The position numbers were made by a program, and so were the translations under genes. A stretch of DNA of 34,780 bases from SHLQ01 sp964441145 (lineage in GTDB: Bacteria; Actinomycetota; Acidimicrobiia; Acidimicrobiales; SHLQ01), in the NCBI GenBank assembly GCA_964441145.1, contig CAYTUB010000022.1, positions 1 through 34,780 of the forward strand, read 5' to 3'. A model generated the notes under the pieces. It saw nothing but the letters and a program-made list of their open reading frames with translations, did no database searches and had not been told where the DNA came from. Below are positions 1 to 7,338 of this stretch, in pieces. Position 1 is the stretch's first letter, and every line of letters begins with the position of its first letter.

Positions 1-377
1 TTGCTCTTGAACGCGTGCCGCCAGAGTTGCTGCGATGTTTCGGATCGGAGAGACGAAACTCGGTTAGTGAGCGGAGCGAACGGCGCGGAGCCTTGGCGGC
101 TAAGCCTTCGCAATCCGCAGAGCACACCGAGCGAAGCGAATGGGCGAGTGCGGCGAATCGTTGCTCTTGAACGCGTGCCGCCAGAGTTGCTGCGATGTTT
201 CGGATCGGAGAGACGAAACTCGGTTAGTGAGCGGAGCGAACGGCGCGGAGCCTTGGCGGCTAAGCCTTCGCAATCCGCAGAGCACACCGAGCGAAGCGAA
301 TGGGCGAGTGCGGCGAATCGTTGCTCTTGAACGCGTGCCGCCAAAATAAGGGCGGAGCCCTTGGCGGCTAAGCCTTC
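1..377. repeat. 160-bp tandem repeat array, two full units plus a degenerate third
   Basis: Positions 1-160 and 161-320 appear identical. A third unit begins at 321, keeps the first 23 bases, has lost roughly 60 internal bases, and then resumes with the segment containing GGCGGCTAAGCCTTC up to about 377. The array is cut by the window edge, so more units may lie to the left and the phase chosen here is arbitrary. A unit of 160 bases is not a multiple of three, so open frames through it change frame at each copy and I do not regard it as coding. Each unit has GCCGCCA near its start and TGGCGGC about 70 bases later, so a long-loop hairpin is possible. The segment with the complement of the neighbouring gene's TAG stop is present in every unit, so the array seems to have grown from that gene's 3' end. 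Confidence 0.9.
343..368 (-). terminator. Intrinsic terminator of the first VOC gene
   Basis: Read on the minus strand, AAGGGC-TCC-GCCCTT forms a 6-bp stem with a 3-base loop, followed at once by ATTTT. It is nested in an outer stem, GCCGCCAA with TTGGCGGC, that reaches the stop codon of the VOC gene. The T tract exists only in the degenerate third repeat unit, not in the two full units. Confidence 0.6.
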
Positions 378-760
378 AAGAGATCCCACTTATTGCCGTA
401 GAGGTCTTGGAAGACGACCACCCTTCCGTATGGCTCCTCGCGAGGTTCGCCGTGGATCGTCGCTCCGGCCTCGCTGAGCGCGGTGAGTGTCGAGTCGAAG
501 TCATCGACACGAAGGAAGAAGCCGACGCGACCACCGTGCTGTTGGCCGACCAGGGCCTCCTGCCTCTCGCCGTCGGCCTTGGCCAACAGCAAGCCGGCCT
601 CTGCACCGGGGGGACGAATGACCACCCAACGTTTCGACCGACCGTCGGTGGTGGTCGATGGTGAGTCCTCTACGAGTTCAAATCCGAGCACCTCGGTATA
701 GAAGGTGATGGCGTCGTCATAGTCATCGACCAGCAGGGCTACCAGGGATACGAAGCTCAT
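368..760 (-). CDS. VOC (glyoxalase/bleomycin-resistance fold) family protein
   Basis: The product is a 130-residue single-module protein of the vicinal oxygen chelate superfamily. It begins with the typical strand and helix (VALLVDDYDDAITFYTEVLGF) and ends with VVVFQDLYGNKWDLL, the usual last strand containing the D-x-x-GN motif. Members bind a metal through His/Glu ligands or bind small hydrophobic ligands; the substrate cannot be told from sequence. It starts with ATG and is divergent from the 3-hydroxyanthranilate dioxygenase gene, with about 90 bases between them. The last two codons and the TAG stop lie inside the repeat-derived segment, so its C-terminal tip is shared with the tandem array. 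Family assignment is firm; function is not. Confidence 0.85.
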   Translation of the reverse strand: MSFVSLVALLVDDYDDAITFYTEVLGFELVEDSPSTTTDGRSKRWVVIRPPGAEAGLLLAKADGERQEALVGQQHGGRVGFFLRVDDFDSTLTALSEAGATIHGEPREEPYGRVVVFQDLYGNKWDLLKA

Positions 761-852
761 CTAGCGACGCTAGCTCCGCACCGGCAACCGTGTTGGGTAA
801 ATTGGGACGTGAGCGAGCGCCTGATCGAGAGTCCGGCGACGACAGGAACACC

Positions 853-1446
853 ATGACCGAGTACGACCCCAGCGATCCAACGCGTCGTCGACCGTTCAAC
901 CTGCAGCAGTGGATCGACGACCATCGCGATGAGCTCGTCCCACCGGTCGCCAACAAGCAGGTTTGGCGTGAGGCCGACATGATCATCATGATGGTCGGCG
1001 GTGGAAACCGGCGGAACGACTTCCACGATGACCCTCGCGAGGAGTTCTTCTATCAGCTCAAGGGCGATATGGAGCTGTGGTTGTGGCCCGAACACGGGAC
1101 CGAGCCCTTCCCGATGCCGATTCGGGAGGGTGAGATCTACCTCCTGCCCCCACATCTGCGGCACTCACCGCAACGGCCCGACCCGGACTCGATCGGCCTG
1201 GTCGTTGAGTACGCCCGTGCCCCCGGCGAGCTCGATGGCTTCGAATGGTGCTGTACGAACTGCAACGAGCGCGTGCATCGAGTCGAAGTTCAGGTGCAGG
1301 AGATCGACAAAGACTTGCCTCCTCTGTTCGACGCGTTCGATGCTGACCTCGATGTCCGAACCTGTTGGAACTGCAGCACCGTGCATGGCGGCAAGGGTGC
1401 TCTCATTGTCGCGGGCGGCGACGCCGTATCATCGGAGGCTCAGTGA
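853..1446 (+). CDS. nbaC: 3-hydroxyanthranilate 3,4-dioxygenase
   Basis: This 197-residue cupin enzyme opens the ring of 3-hydroxyanthranilate to 2-amino-3-carboxymuconate semialdehyde, the precursor of quinolinate and NAD or of tryptophan degradation. The catalytic Fe(II) ligands fit His58, Glu64 (in HDDPREEF) and His104 (in HSPQRP), with substrate-contacting Arg108 following. The C-terminal rubredoxin-like metal site of the bacterial enzymes is present: Cys134/Cys137 (CTNC) and Cys171/Cys174 (CWNC). Spacing matches the Cupriavidus enzyme as I remember it. An upstream in-frame start at 790 exists, but ATG 853 has AGGA five bases before it and gives the normal length. Its stop overlaps the start of kynA (GTGA), so the two are translationally coupled. 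Confidence 0.93.
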   Translation: MTEYDPSDPTRRRPFNLQQWIDDHRDELVPPVANKQVWREADMIIMMVGGGNRRNDFHDDPREEFFYQLKGDMELWLWPEHGTEPFPMPIREGEIYLLPPHLRHSPQRPDPDSIGLVVEYARAPGELDGFEWCCTNCNERVHRVEVQVQEIDKDLPPLFDAFDADLDVRTCWNCSTVHGGKGALIVAGGDAVSSEAQ

Positions 1447-2279
1447 ACGAGACATCTAAGCCTTCCGAAGAACTCGCGTCCTCCTTCGACGACGACTTCA
1501 CCTACCGCAGCTATCTGAAGATCCCAGAGTTGCTGTCGCTACAGGGATGCGTCTCGATCGACGGGGCCACGGGTAAACCCGAGCACGACGAGACGCTCTT
1601 TATCATCATCCACCAGGTCTACGAGCTGTGGTTCAAACAAGTCCTTCATGAGATCGACTACATCATCACCCGGCTCGACGCCGACAAGATCTCAAACGCA
1701 CGCCATCACCTTCATCGGGTCATCAAAATCTTCCGAACGCTGATCGCCCAAATCGATGTGCTCGAAACGATGACCCCTGCAGAGTTCGCTAGCTTCCGCT
1801 CGTTTCTGGCCAACGCCAGCGGCTTCCAATCGAGTCAGTTTCGTGAGCTGGAGTTCATCCTCGGGACCAAGGACCGGGTCGATCTTGAGTGGTATGACGA
1901 GCAAGAACGAGCTCGCCTCCAACAACGCCTTGAGGCGCCAAGCCTGTGGGACGGCTTCGTTCGAGCCCTCGATCGTGCCGGACACGATGTGCCCGCCGAG
2001 GTCCTCAATCGCGATATCACCCTCCCGATCGAAGAAAACAAAGATCTTCAAGCGGTGATCGTTGCGTGCTACAAGGACGAGGCGTTCATTGGTCTATGCG
2101 AGCTACTGACCGATCTCGATGAGAAGCTGCAGGAGTGGCGCTACCGCCACGTGATGATGGTGCGACGCACGATCGGCACGAAGCCGGGAACGGGTGGTTC
2201 AGATGGGGCCGCCTACCTGCAATCGACGCTGTTTCGACCCGTGTTCCCCGACCTGTGGGCCATCCGCGCCGCCTTCTAG
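1443..2279 (+). CDS. kynA: Tryptophan 2,3-dioxygenase
   Basis: This 278-residue heme dioxygenase converts L-tryptophan to N-formylkynurenine, the first step of the kynurenine pathway. The family signature HDETLFIIIHQVYELWFKQ covers the distal His (about residue 57); SGFQSSQFRELEFILG follows, and the proximal heme ligand is the His of RHVMMVRR near residue 236, followed by GTKPGTGGS. The start is GTG 1443, preceded by GGAGG four bases away and overlapping the upstream stop; an in-frame ATG at 1365 lies inside the preceding gene and is unlikely. The pair covers steps 1 and the ring cleavage only: formamidase, kynurenine monooxygenase and a recognisable kynureninase are not in the window. Confidence 0.94.
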   Translation: MNETSKPSEELASSFDDDFTYRSYLKIPELLSLQGCVSIDGATGKPEHDETLFIIIHQVYELWFKQVLHEIDYIITRLDADKISNARHHLHRVIKIFRTLIAQIDVLETMTPAEFASFRSFLANASGFQSSQFRELEFILGTKDRVDLEWYDEQERARLQQRLEAPSLWDGFVRALDRAGHDVPAEVLNRDITLPIEENKDLQAVIVACYKDEAFIGLCELLTDLDEKLQEWRYRHVMMVRRTIGTKPGTGGSDGAAYLQSTLFRPVFPDLWAIRAAF

Positions 2280-2288
2280 CCCGGGGAA

Positions 2289-2333
2289 TCTAGGAACACT
2301 GGGCATGAGTTATTCATGCTGATCGTTCCTAGA
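2289..2333. repeat. 45-bp palindromic repeat, copy 1
   Basis: First of three 45-base copies of one hairpin. TCTAGGAAC at the left end pairs with GTTCCTAGA at the right, and an inner GCATGA/TCATGC pair closes a small loop. It lies between the convergent kynA and PLP-enzyme genes, where it could end transcription from both sides, although no T tract follows. Confidence 0.9.
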
Positions 2334-2338
2334 TCGCT

Positions 2339-3517
2339 TCAGGACAGCTGCTGTAGGGCAGCGGCAAATCTGTCGACCTCTTCGCTGGTGTTGTAGTAAT
2401 GCACCGAGGCCCGGACTACTTCGTCGAGACCCCGACCACCGAGGTCGTAACGAGCCGTCGACGCAACCGAGACCGACGTGTGGATTCGATCGTTGGCCAG
2501 ACTGGCCTTCACTTCGGTCGCGGGCACGTTGTCGACGGTGAAGGTGACGATGCCGCCGCGCTCCCGGCCCTTGTCACGCACCACTACGCCGTCGATCTCG
2601 CCTAGCCGTTCGCGAAGCTCAGCGCCGAGGACTCGAAGCCGTGATGTGGTCTGCTCCACCCCGAGCTCAAGGAGATAGTCAGCGGCGGCGGCGAGGCCGA
2701 GTTGGCCGGCGAAGTACCGCTCCCAATTCTCGAAGCGCTTGGCATTGGGTAACAGCTCATAGGCGTCGTCGGCAGTAAAGACCGCAGCGTGTTGATCAAT
2801 AAGTGGGGGCTCGAGTATTTCCATCGCCCTTTCCCCCACCCACAAGAAGCCGGTGCCCCGGGGGCCGCGCAGGTACTTGCGCCCCGTCGTTGACAGCACA
2901 TCACAATGGAGTTCCGCAACCTCGAGGGGAACTTGCCCGAGGGACTGACACGCGTCGAGCACAAAGAACACATCATGGGCACGACACCGGCGACCGACTT
3001 CGGCCGCCGGGTTAACGAGGCCTCCACTTGTCGCGATGTGGGACAACGAAACCATGGCGGCACCGCGCTCCAGCTCGACGTCAAGTGCATCGAGGTCGAT
3101 CTGGCCATCGGCGTCGTCTTCGATGAGGACGATCTCGATGCCGAAGCGCTTTTGAAGTTGCAGGAACGCAAGGAGGTTACTTCCGTACTCACTGCGGGCC
3201 GTGATGACTCGATCTCCCTGCTTAAAGGGGAACCCGTAGACCGCCATGTCCCACGCCCGTGTCGCATTCTCGATGACGGCGATCTGATCTGCACGGCCAC
3301 CGATGAGAGCGGCGAGGGAGCTATAGGTGGCGGTGAGGTTCTCGGCGGCTTCGGCCGCAGCTTCGTAGCCGCCGATCTCGGCTTCTCGTCGCAAGTAGTC
3401 GACAACGGTGTCGACCACGATCGTCGGGGGCAAAGCACTGCCAGCGTTGTTGAAGTGCACCACATCGCGAACCGCCGGCGTATCCGCCCGCACCCGCTCG
3501 ATCGGAAAGTCATTCAT
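2339..3517 (-). CDS. Class V aminotransferase-fold PLP enzyme (cysteine desulfurase/epimerase-like)
   Basis: A 392-residue PLP-dependent fold-type I protein. Seen motifs are HFNNAGSALPP near the N-terminus, the cofactor-binding Asp/Gln in VLDACQSLGQ, and the Schiff-base lysine in TTGRKYLRGPRGTGFLWV, a pattern shared by SufS/EgtE/isopenicillin-epimerase-like members. It lacks the histidine or threonine context I expect around a desulfurase loop, and no active-site cysteine loop is evident. Kynureninase belongs to the same fold class, and the gene sits next to kynA, but the lysine motif is not the kynureninase one, so that role is only a guess. It is convergent with kynA and has copies of the 45-bp palindrome on both sides. 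Confidence 0.85.
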   Translation of the reverse strand: MNDFPIERVRADTPAVRDVVHFNNAGSALPPTIVVDTVVDYLRREAEIGGYEAAAEAAENLTATYSSLAALIGGRADQIAVIENATRAWDMAVYGFPFKQGDRVITARSEYGSNLLAFLQLQKRFGIEIVLIEDDADGQIDLDALDVELERGAAMVSLSHIATSGGLVNPAAEVGRRCRAHDVFFVLDACQSLGQVPLEVAELHCDVLSTTGRKYLRGPRGTGFLWVGERAMEILEPPLIDQHAAVFTADDAYELLPNAKRFENWERYFAGQLGLAAAADYLLELGVEQTTSRLRVLGAELRERLGEIDGVVVRDKGRERGGIVTFTVDNVPATEVKASLANDRIHTSVSVASTARYDLGGRGLDEVVRASVHYYNTSEEVDRFAAALQQLS

Positions 3518-3540
3518 CTCCCGAACCTACTACTCGGCGA

Positions 3541-3585
3541 TCTAGGAACACTCAGCATGAAATATTCATGTCCAGCGTTCCTAGA
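3541..3585. repeat. 45-bp palindromic repeat, copy 2
   Basis: Same length as copies 1 and 3 with the same outer arms (TCTAGGAAC/GTTCCTAGA) and an inner CATGAA-ATA-TTCATG stem. This copy lies between divergent genes, only 24 bases upstream of the PLP-enzyme start, so it cannot act simply as a terminator here. Confidence 0.9.
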
Positions 3586-3680
3586 TTCCCCGGGCTTTGA
3601 GTGTCAGTGGCGGGTGGCAGACTGGAATTGCACTTCCCCCTTCACTCGTACGGCCGCGCGCGGCTGAGATGGAGAAGGCA

Positions 3681-4595
3681 ATGTCGAACGACGATAGGGA
3701 CGCTCGCGTCGACGAATTGTTCCGAGATCAACATGGGCACGTGAGCCGTGCTCAGGCGATCGCCGCTGGTTTGAGCAAACAACAAATCGACTATCGGCTC
3801 CGGACAGGGCAATGGATTCGCGTGCTGCCATCGACCTACCGACTCACCGCCGCCGCTGAAAGTTGGGAGGGGAGCCTCATCGCCACCTGCCTACATACCA
3901 AGGGCGTCGCATCGCACCGCTGCGCCGCGGCGCTGTGGGATCTCGTCCTCTACGACCAGCCGCCACTGGAGATCACGGTGAGTAAGACAACTCGTTCGAC
4001 TCACGAGTCTCGGCTTCACCAATCCACTCAGTGGAGCATGCGTGATCAGACGACACGCCGAGGAATCCCCTGCACCGGCATCGAAAGGACGTTGCTTGAT
4101 TGTGCAGCGGTCGTGTCATTCAGTCGTTTCGAACGGCTCTGCGAGGATGCAATTCGTCGTAGATACACGTCGTGGGAAGAACTCGCCCTCTCCCTGCGCC
4201 GACACTCACGACAGGGCAGAAACGGATGCGGACCCATGCGCAAGTTGTTGGCGCTTCGACTTGAGGATGGGACGATCCCGCTTTCAGACTTCAGTCGATT
4301 GATCGTGCAGCTTCTGGTGGACGGCGGCGTCCCGAAACCGCTGATCGAATACCGCATCACCGATGACCACGGCGCACTGATTCTTCAAACGGACCTCGCA
4401 TGGCCAAGCGAACGCAAAGCCTGGGAACTCGACGGTCTCAAGTTCCACTCAGGAAGATTGGCGATGGAGCGAGACAAGCGAAAGCGCAACCGTGCCAAGG
4501 TCCACGGCTGGAACATCCAAGAAATCCTGTGGTCGATGTATACCGACGCTCCCGATGAACTCGTTCGAATGGCCCACGCATTTCTTCGATCCTGA
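3681..4595 (+). CDS. AbiEi-type winged-helix plus DUF559/Vsr-like nuclease-fold protein
   Basis: A 304-residue protein. Residues about 10-60 (HGHVSRAQAIAAGLSKQQID, then GQWIRVLPSTYRL) match the AbiEi antitoxin N-terminal winged helix of type IV toxin-antitoxin systems. The C-terminal part (QTDLAWPSERKAWELDG, then RDKRKRNRAKVHGW) resembles the DUF559/very-short-patch-repair endonuclease fold, with a conserved D...E.D pattern. Such two-domain orphans are common in actinobacteria and their activity is unproven. No AbiEii toxin gene is adjacent. ATG 3681 is preferred because GGAG lies six bases before it; in-frame starts at 3597 and 3669 are less well placed. The gene is bracketed by palindrome copies 2 and 3. 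Confidence 0.8.
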   Translation: MSNDDRDARVDELFRDQHGHVSRAQAIAAGLSKQQIDYRLRTGQWIRVLPSTYRLTAAAESWEGSLIATCLHTKGVASHRCAAALWDLVLYDQPPLEITVSKTTRSTHESRLHQSTQWSMRDQTTRRGIPCTGIERTLLDCAAVVSFSRFERLCEDAIRRRYTSWEELALSLRRHSRQGRNGCGPMRKLLALRLEDGTIPLSDFSRLIVQLLVDGGVPKPLIEYRITDDHGALILQTDLAWPSERKAWELDGLKFHSGRLAMERDKRKRNRAKVHGWNIQEILWSMYTDAPDELVRMAHAFLRS

Positions 4596-4599
4596 CGAA

Positions 4600-4644
4600 T
4601 CTGGGAACGCTCAGCATGAATTATTCATGTCCAGCGTTCCTAGA
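4600..4644. repeat. 45-bp palindromic repeat, copy 3
   Basis: Third copy, with the longest outer stem: TCTGGGAACGCT against AGCGTTCCTAGA, including one G-U wobble where the other copies have A-U, then CATGAA-TTA-TTCATG. It lies between the convergent AbiEi-like gene and recQ, five bases after the former's stop. The wobble substitution suggests that the folded RNA or single-stranded DNA form is what is kept. Confidence 0.9.
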
Positions 4645-4654
4645 TTTCCTGGGG

Positions 4655-6775
4655 TTAGCGGGTTTGGAGGACGAAGGGCAGAACGGGGCCTGTGCCCATG
4701 TCTTGGAGAGCGAAGGCGGCGACGGTCATGGTCCATCTACTGAACGCCGAATCGTCGACTAGCAGGACGGGCTGGGACCGGAGTGGCTCTTCGGGAAGCT
4801 GGTCTTGCAACACCGAGAGCCTTCCCCAGACGTTGGCGAGTTGGTAGGCACTGTTGGCCTGCTCATCCTGGAAGCCCGCGGTGGGGTCTCGGTCGAGGCA
4901 GTGGTAGACGGGGAGCTTCCCTAGTCGCCCAATCTCATTTGCCACTGCGTCTATGACGCGGCCGTGTCGGCGTGACGGTACCGGGCACACCCAGCCTGGA
5001 CGGTTCTGCCAGTCCCACCGGCGAAGCACTCCAACAAGGCCGTTCAGTAGCTCGGGACTGAGCTCGGTTCGGGTCCCGTCGAGGAGCCCTTCCACTTCTG
5101 GTGACCATCCACCATCGCCCACACGACTGAGCGATCTCCCCCATGATGCCTGGCGGTCCTTTGCGATTCGGCCCTTTGGTTCATCGAGGTTGGTCGCCCA
5201 TTGGCGCCGCGGTTCCAGGCCGACGTCGTTTCCACGTAGATGATCGCGGGTCGCCTGCACGCTGTCGGAGACGACAGCTTCCCAGCGGGGTGTACCGCCA
5301 CTGGTTTCGATGCATCGATCGCACCGTCCGCAATTGGCCGCTTCGGCGTCATCGAGTAGCTCACGCAGATAGCGAAGACGGCACTGTCCGTGTTGCGCGT
5401 ACGCACGCATTTGATCGGCTTCGTCAGCGCGAAGTTCGCGAAGGCGCTCGGCGAGTTCGGCGTCGTAGGCCCACGATTCGCTGGACCGGATATACCCACC
5501 TTTGGTTCGACGGATCGCTCCCTGAACGTCGAGGATGCTGAGCAGCATCGACAACCGCGAGCGGCCCATATTGACCGCGACTTCAAGCTTGGGAATCGAG
5601 GTTGGATGACGAACGTCGAGTTCCTTTAGGACTCGATGACATACCTCTTCGGAGGGCAACGACACCGACTCGAACCACTTCCATATCCGTTCGTCTTCGA
5701 CGGGTCGCGGCAACGCGATCACTTCAGCATGGTCGATACCGCGACCGGCACGTCCAATCTGTTGGTAGTAGGCCACCGGCGTCGGTGGCATCCCGAGGTG
5801 GATACAAAACGCCATGTCGGACTTGTCGAAACCCATGCCTAGGGCAGACGTCGCTACCAGTGCCTTGATTTCGTTGTTGCGGAGTTGGGCTTCGAGCAGT
5901 TCTCGTTCCTCGGGGGGCGTCGACCCCGAGTAGGCGGCCACTTCATGCCCCGAGCGACGCAACCAGTCGGCGGCGGTGGTCGCCTGATCGACGGTGAGGG
6001 TGTAGATGATGCCAGAGCCATCGATCTGCCCGAGGTGATCGGCCACCCAGGACAAGCGTTCGGCATCGTCGGCGAGCTCGATCACCGAGCAATGCAAAGA
6101 CTCGCGATCGAGGCTCGTGCGCAGCACGACCGTCTCGGAACCAAGTTGGGAGGCCACGTCGTCGGTAACTCGTTGGTTCGCCGTTGCGGTGGTAGCCAAG
6201 ATCGGCGACCAAGAGGGCAACTCGTCAATGACGTGTCGCAGCCGCAGATAGTCAGGACGAAAGTCGTGACCCCAGTCGCTGATGCAATGGGCCTCATCGC
6301 ACACGAGTGCAAACGGCCGAGCGAGCATCATGGAAAACACTCGCTCCCGAAAGCCCGGGTTGGCGAGTCGTTCGGGAGCGATGAGGAGAAGGTCGACTTC
6401 GTCCGCCAACAGCGCTCCTTCGACCTCGCCCCAGTCGTCGACGTTTGCCGAGTTGATCGTTTCGGCGCGAAGGCCCAACCGTTCGGCCGCGGCGACTTGG
6501 TCTCGCATGAGCGCGAGCAACGGGGAGATCACGATGCTCGGTCCCCACCCGCGAGATCGCAGCATCTTGGTCGCGGAGAAGTAGACGGCCGATTTACCAA
6601 AGCCGGTGCGAGCAACAAGAAGCGTTCGCTTTCGGCCAGCGACGACTGCGGTAACCGCCTCGATTTGTTCGGGGCGCGGTCGCGCGTCGGGACCGGCAAG
6701 AAGTTGCACATGCTCGGTGAGTTCTGCCAGGACGTCGTCGGCTGTCGGGCGCTCGGGTTCAATCAGTTGTGACAT
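4655..6775 (-). CDS. recQ: RecQ-family ATP-dependent DNA helicase with C-terminal phosphoribosyltransferase-like domain
   Basis: A 706-residue superfamily 2 helicase. It has the Q-motif region (RPRPEQIEAV), Walker A as ARTGFGKS near residues 55-62, DEAH at about 160-163, TATAN for motif III, and the QIGRAGR motif VI. A RecQ-type zinc site follows (CRLRYLRELL then CGRCDRC). The last ~120 residues are not an HRDC domain: VCPVPSRRHGRVIDAVA and VLLVDDSAFSRWTMTVA resemble a ComF/PRPP-type phosphoribosyltransferase. The first glycine of the usual GTGKS is preserved but the loop reads GFGKS. ATG 6775 has GGAG six bases upstream; a TTG four codons earlier is less likely. It probably works in recombination and repair; the role of the fused domain is unknown. 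Confidence 0.93.
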   Translation of the reverse strand: MSQLIEPERPTADDVLAELTEHVQLLAGPDARPRPEQIEAVTAVVAGRKRTLLVARTGFGKSAVYFSATKMLRSRGWGPSIVISPLLALMRDQVAAAERLGLRAETINSANVDDWGEVEGALLADEVDLLLIAPERLANPGFRERVFSMMLARPFALVCDEAHCISDWGHDFRPDYLRLRHVIDELPSWSPILATTATANQRVTDDVASQLGSETVVLRTSLDRESLHCSVIELADDAERLSWVADHLGQIDGSGIIYTLTVDQATTAADWLRRSGHEVAAYSGSTPPEERELLEAQLRNNEIKALVATSALGMGFDKSDMAFCIHLGMPPTPVAYYQQIGRAGRGIDHAEVIALPRPVEDERIWKWFESVSLPSEEVCHRVLKELDVRHPTSIPKLEVAVNMGRSRLSMLLSILDVQGAIRRTKGGYIRSSESWAYDAELAERLRELRADEADQMRAYAQHGQCRLRYLRELLDDAEAANCGRCDRCIETSGGTPRWEAVVSDSVQATRDHLRGNDVGLEPRRQWATNLDEPKGRIAKDRQASWGRSLSRVGDGGWSPEVEGLLDGTRTELSPELLNGLVGVLRRWDWQNRPGWVCPVPSRRHGRVIDAVANEIGRLGKLPVYHCLDRDPTAGFQDEQANSAYQLANVWGRLSVLQDQLPEEPLRSQPVLLVDDSAFSRWTMTVAAFALQDMGTGPVLPFVLQTR

Positions 6776-6901
6776 GGGGTTCTCCAATGATGTCTCTTCG
6801 TTGGAGGGCGCTCCCTCGATAGCGGTTGGACCGTGGTTGCACGTTAGCCACGCGCGCTGACACCAAAGGCGCTAGCTCATGAGCTGAGTTTTCCGTCGGC
6901 C

Positions 6902-7294
6902 CTACGAAGCCAGTGGACCGCCGATACGCAACAGGTTGCCATCGTGGTCGATGAGGGCGAACTCGCGGAGGCCGTAGTCGGTGTCGACCGCTGCGTGGAG
7001 GCGGCCGATCTTGCCCGCTACCCGGGCAAAGGCGGGCGTGTTGCAGCGACCGTTCCATCGTGTGTACAACGCGTCGAGATCGTCGCGAGAATCGAATCGC
7101 ACGTAGGCGCCGTGATCGTTCGTCCGTGGTTTGACCGTATCCGGATAGAAGTGCAGTTCCAGCCCGAGCTCGTGCTCGAGAATCAGGTACTGCTCACCAA
7201 AACGCGCTGTCTCAACAAATCCGAGATGACCGTAGAACGCCGCGGTGCCATCGAAACCACCACTCGGAAAGATAGGAATCTGCGTGAGAGTCAC
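6902..7294 (-). CDS. VOC family protein, bleomycin-resistance-like
   Basis: A 130-residue VOC-fold protein. The N-terminal IPIFPSGGFDGTAAFYGHLG and C-terminal REFALIDHDGNLLRIG are the pattern of the Ble/BLMT subgroup, small dimeric proteins that sequester bleomycin-type drugs or bind other ligands. It is clearly different from the VOC gene at the left end. It shares its orientation with recQ but about 125 bases separate them, and it is divergent from the next gene with some 45 bases between starts. Drug resistance is not implied by sequence alone. Confidence 0.82.
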   Translation of the reverse strand: MTLTQIPIFPSGGFDGTAAFYGHLGFVETARFGEQYLILEHELGLELHFYPDTVKPRTNDHGAYVRFDSRDDLDALYTRWNGRCNTPAFARVAGKIGRLHAAVDTDYGLREFALIDHDGNLLRIGGPLAS

Positions 7295-7338
7295 GTCGAC
7301 AATCTAGGTGAGCCGCCTGTCCCCACTACGGTTGTCCC

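Noticed and set aside
1..349. Open frames of 60-110 codons through the tandem array
   Set aside because: The unit length of 160 is not a multiple of three, the same DNA is read in different frames in successive units, and no protein family is recognisable.
2339..3517. Calling the PLP enzyme kynureninase from its neighbours
   Set aside because: The lysine motif is that of the desulfurase/epimerase branch; context alone is not enough.
5885..6772. 295-codon plus-strand frame opposite recQ
   Set aside because: It is antisense to the well-supported RecQ motor domain; its composition is the complement of that gene's codons and no motif is seen.
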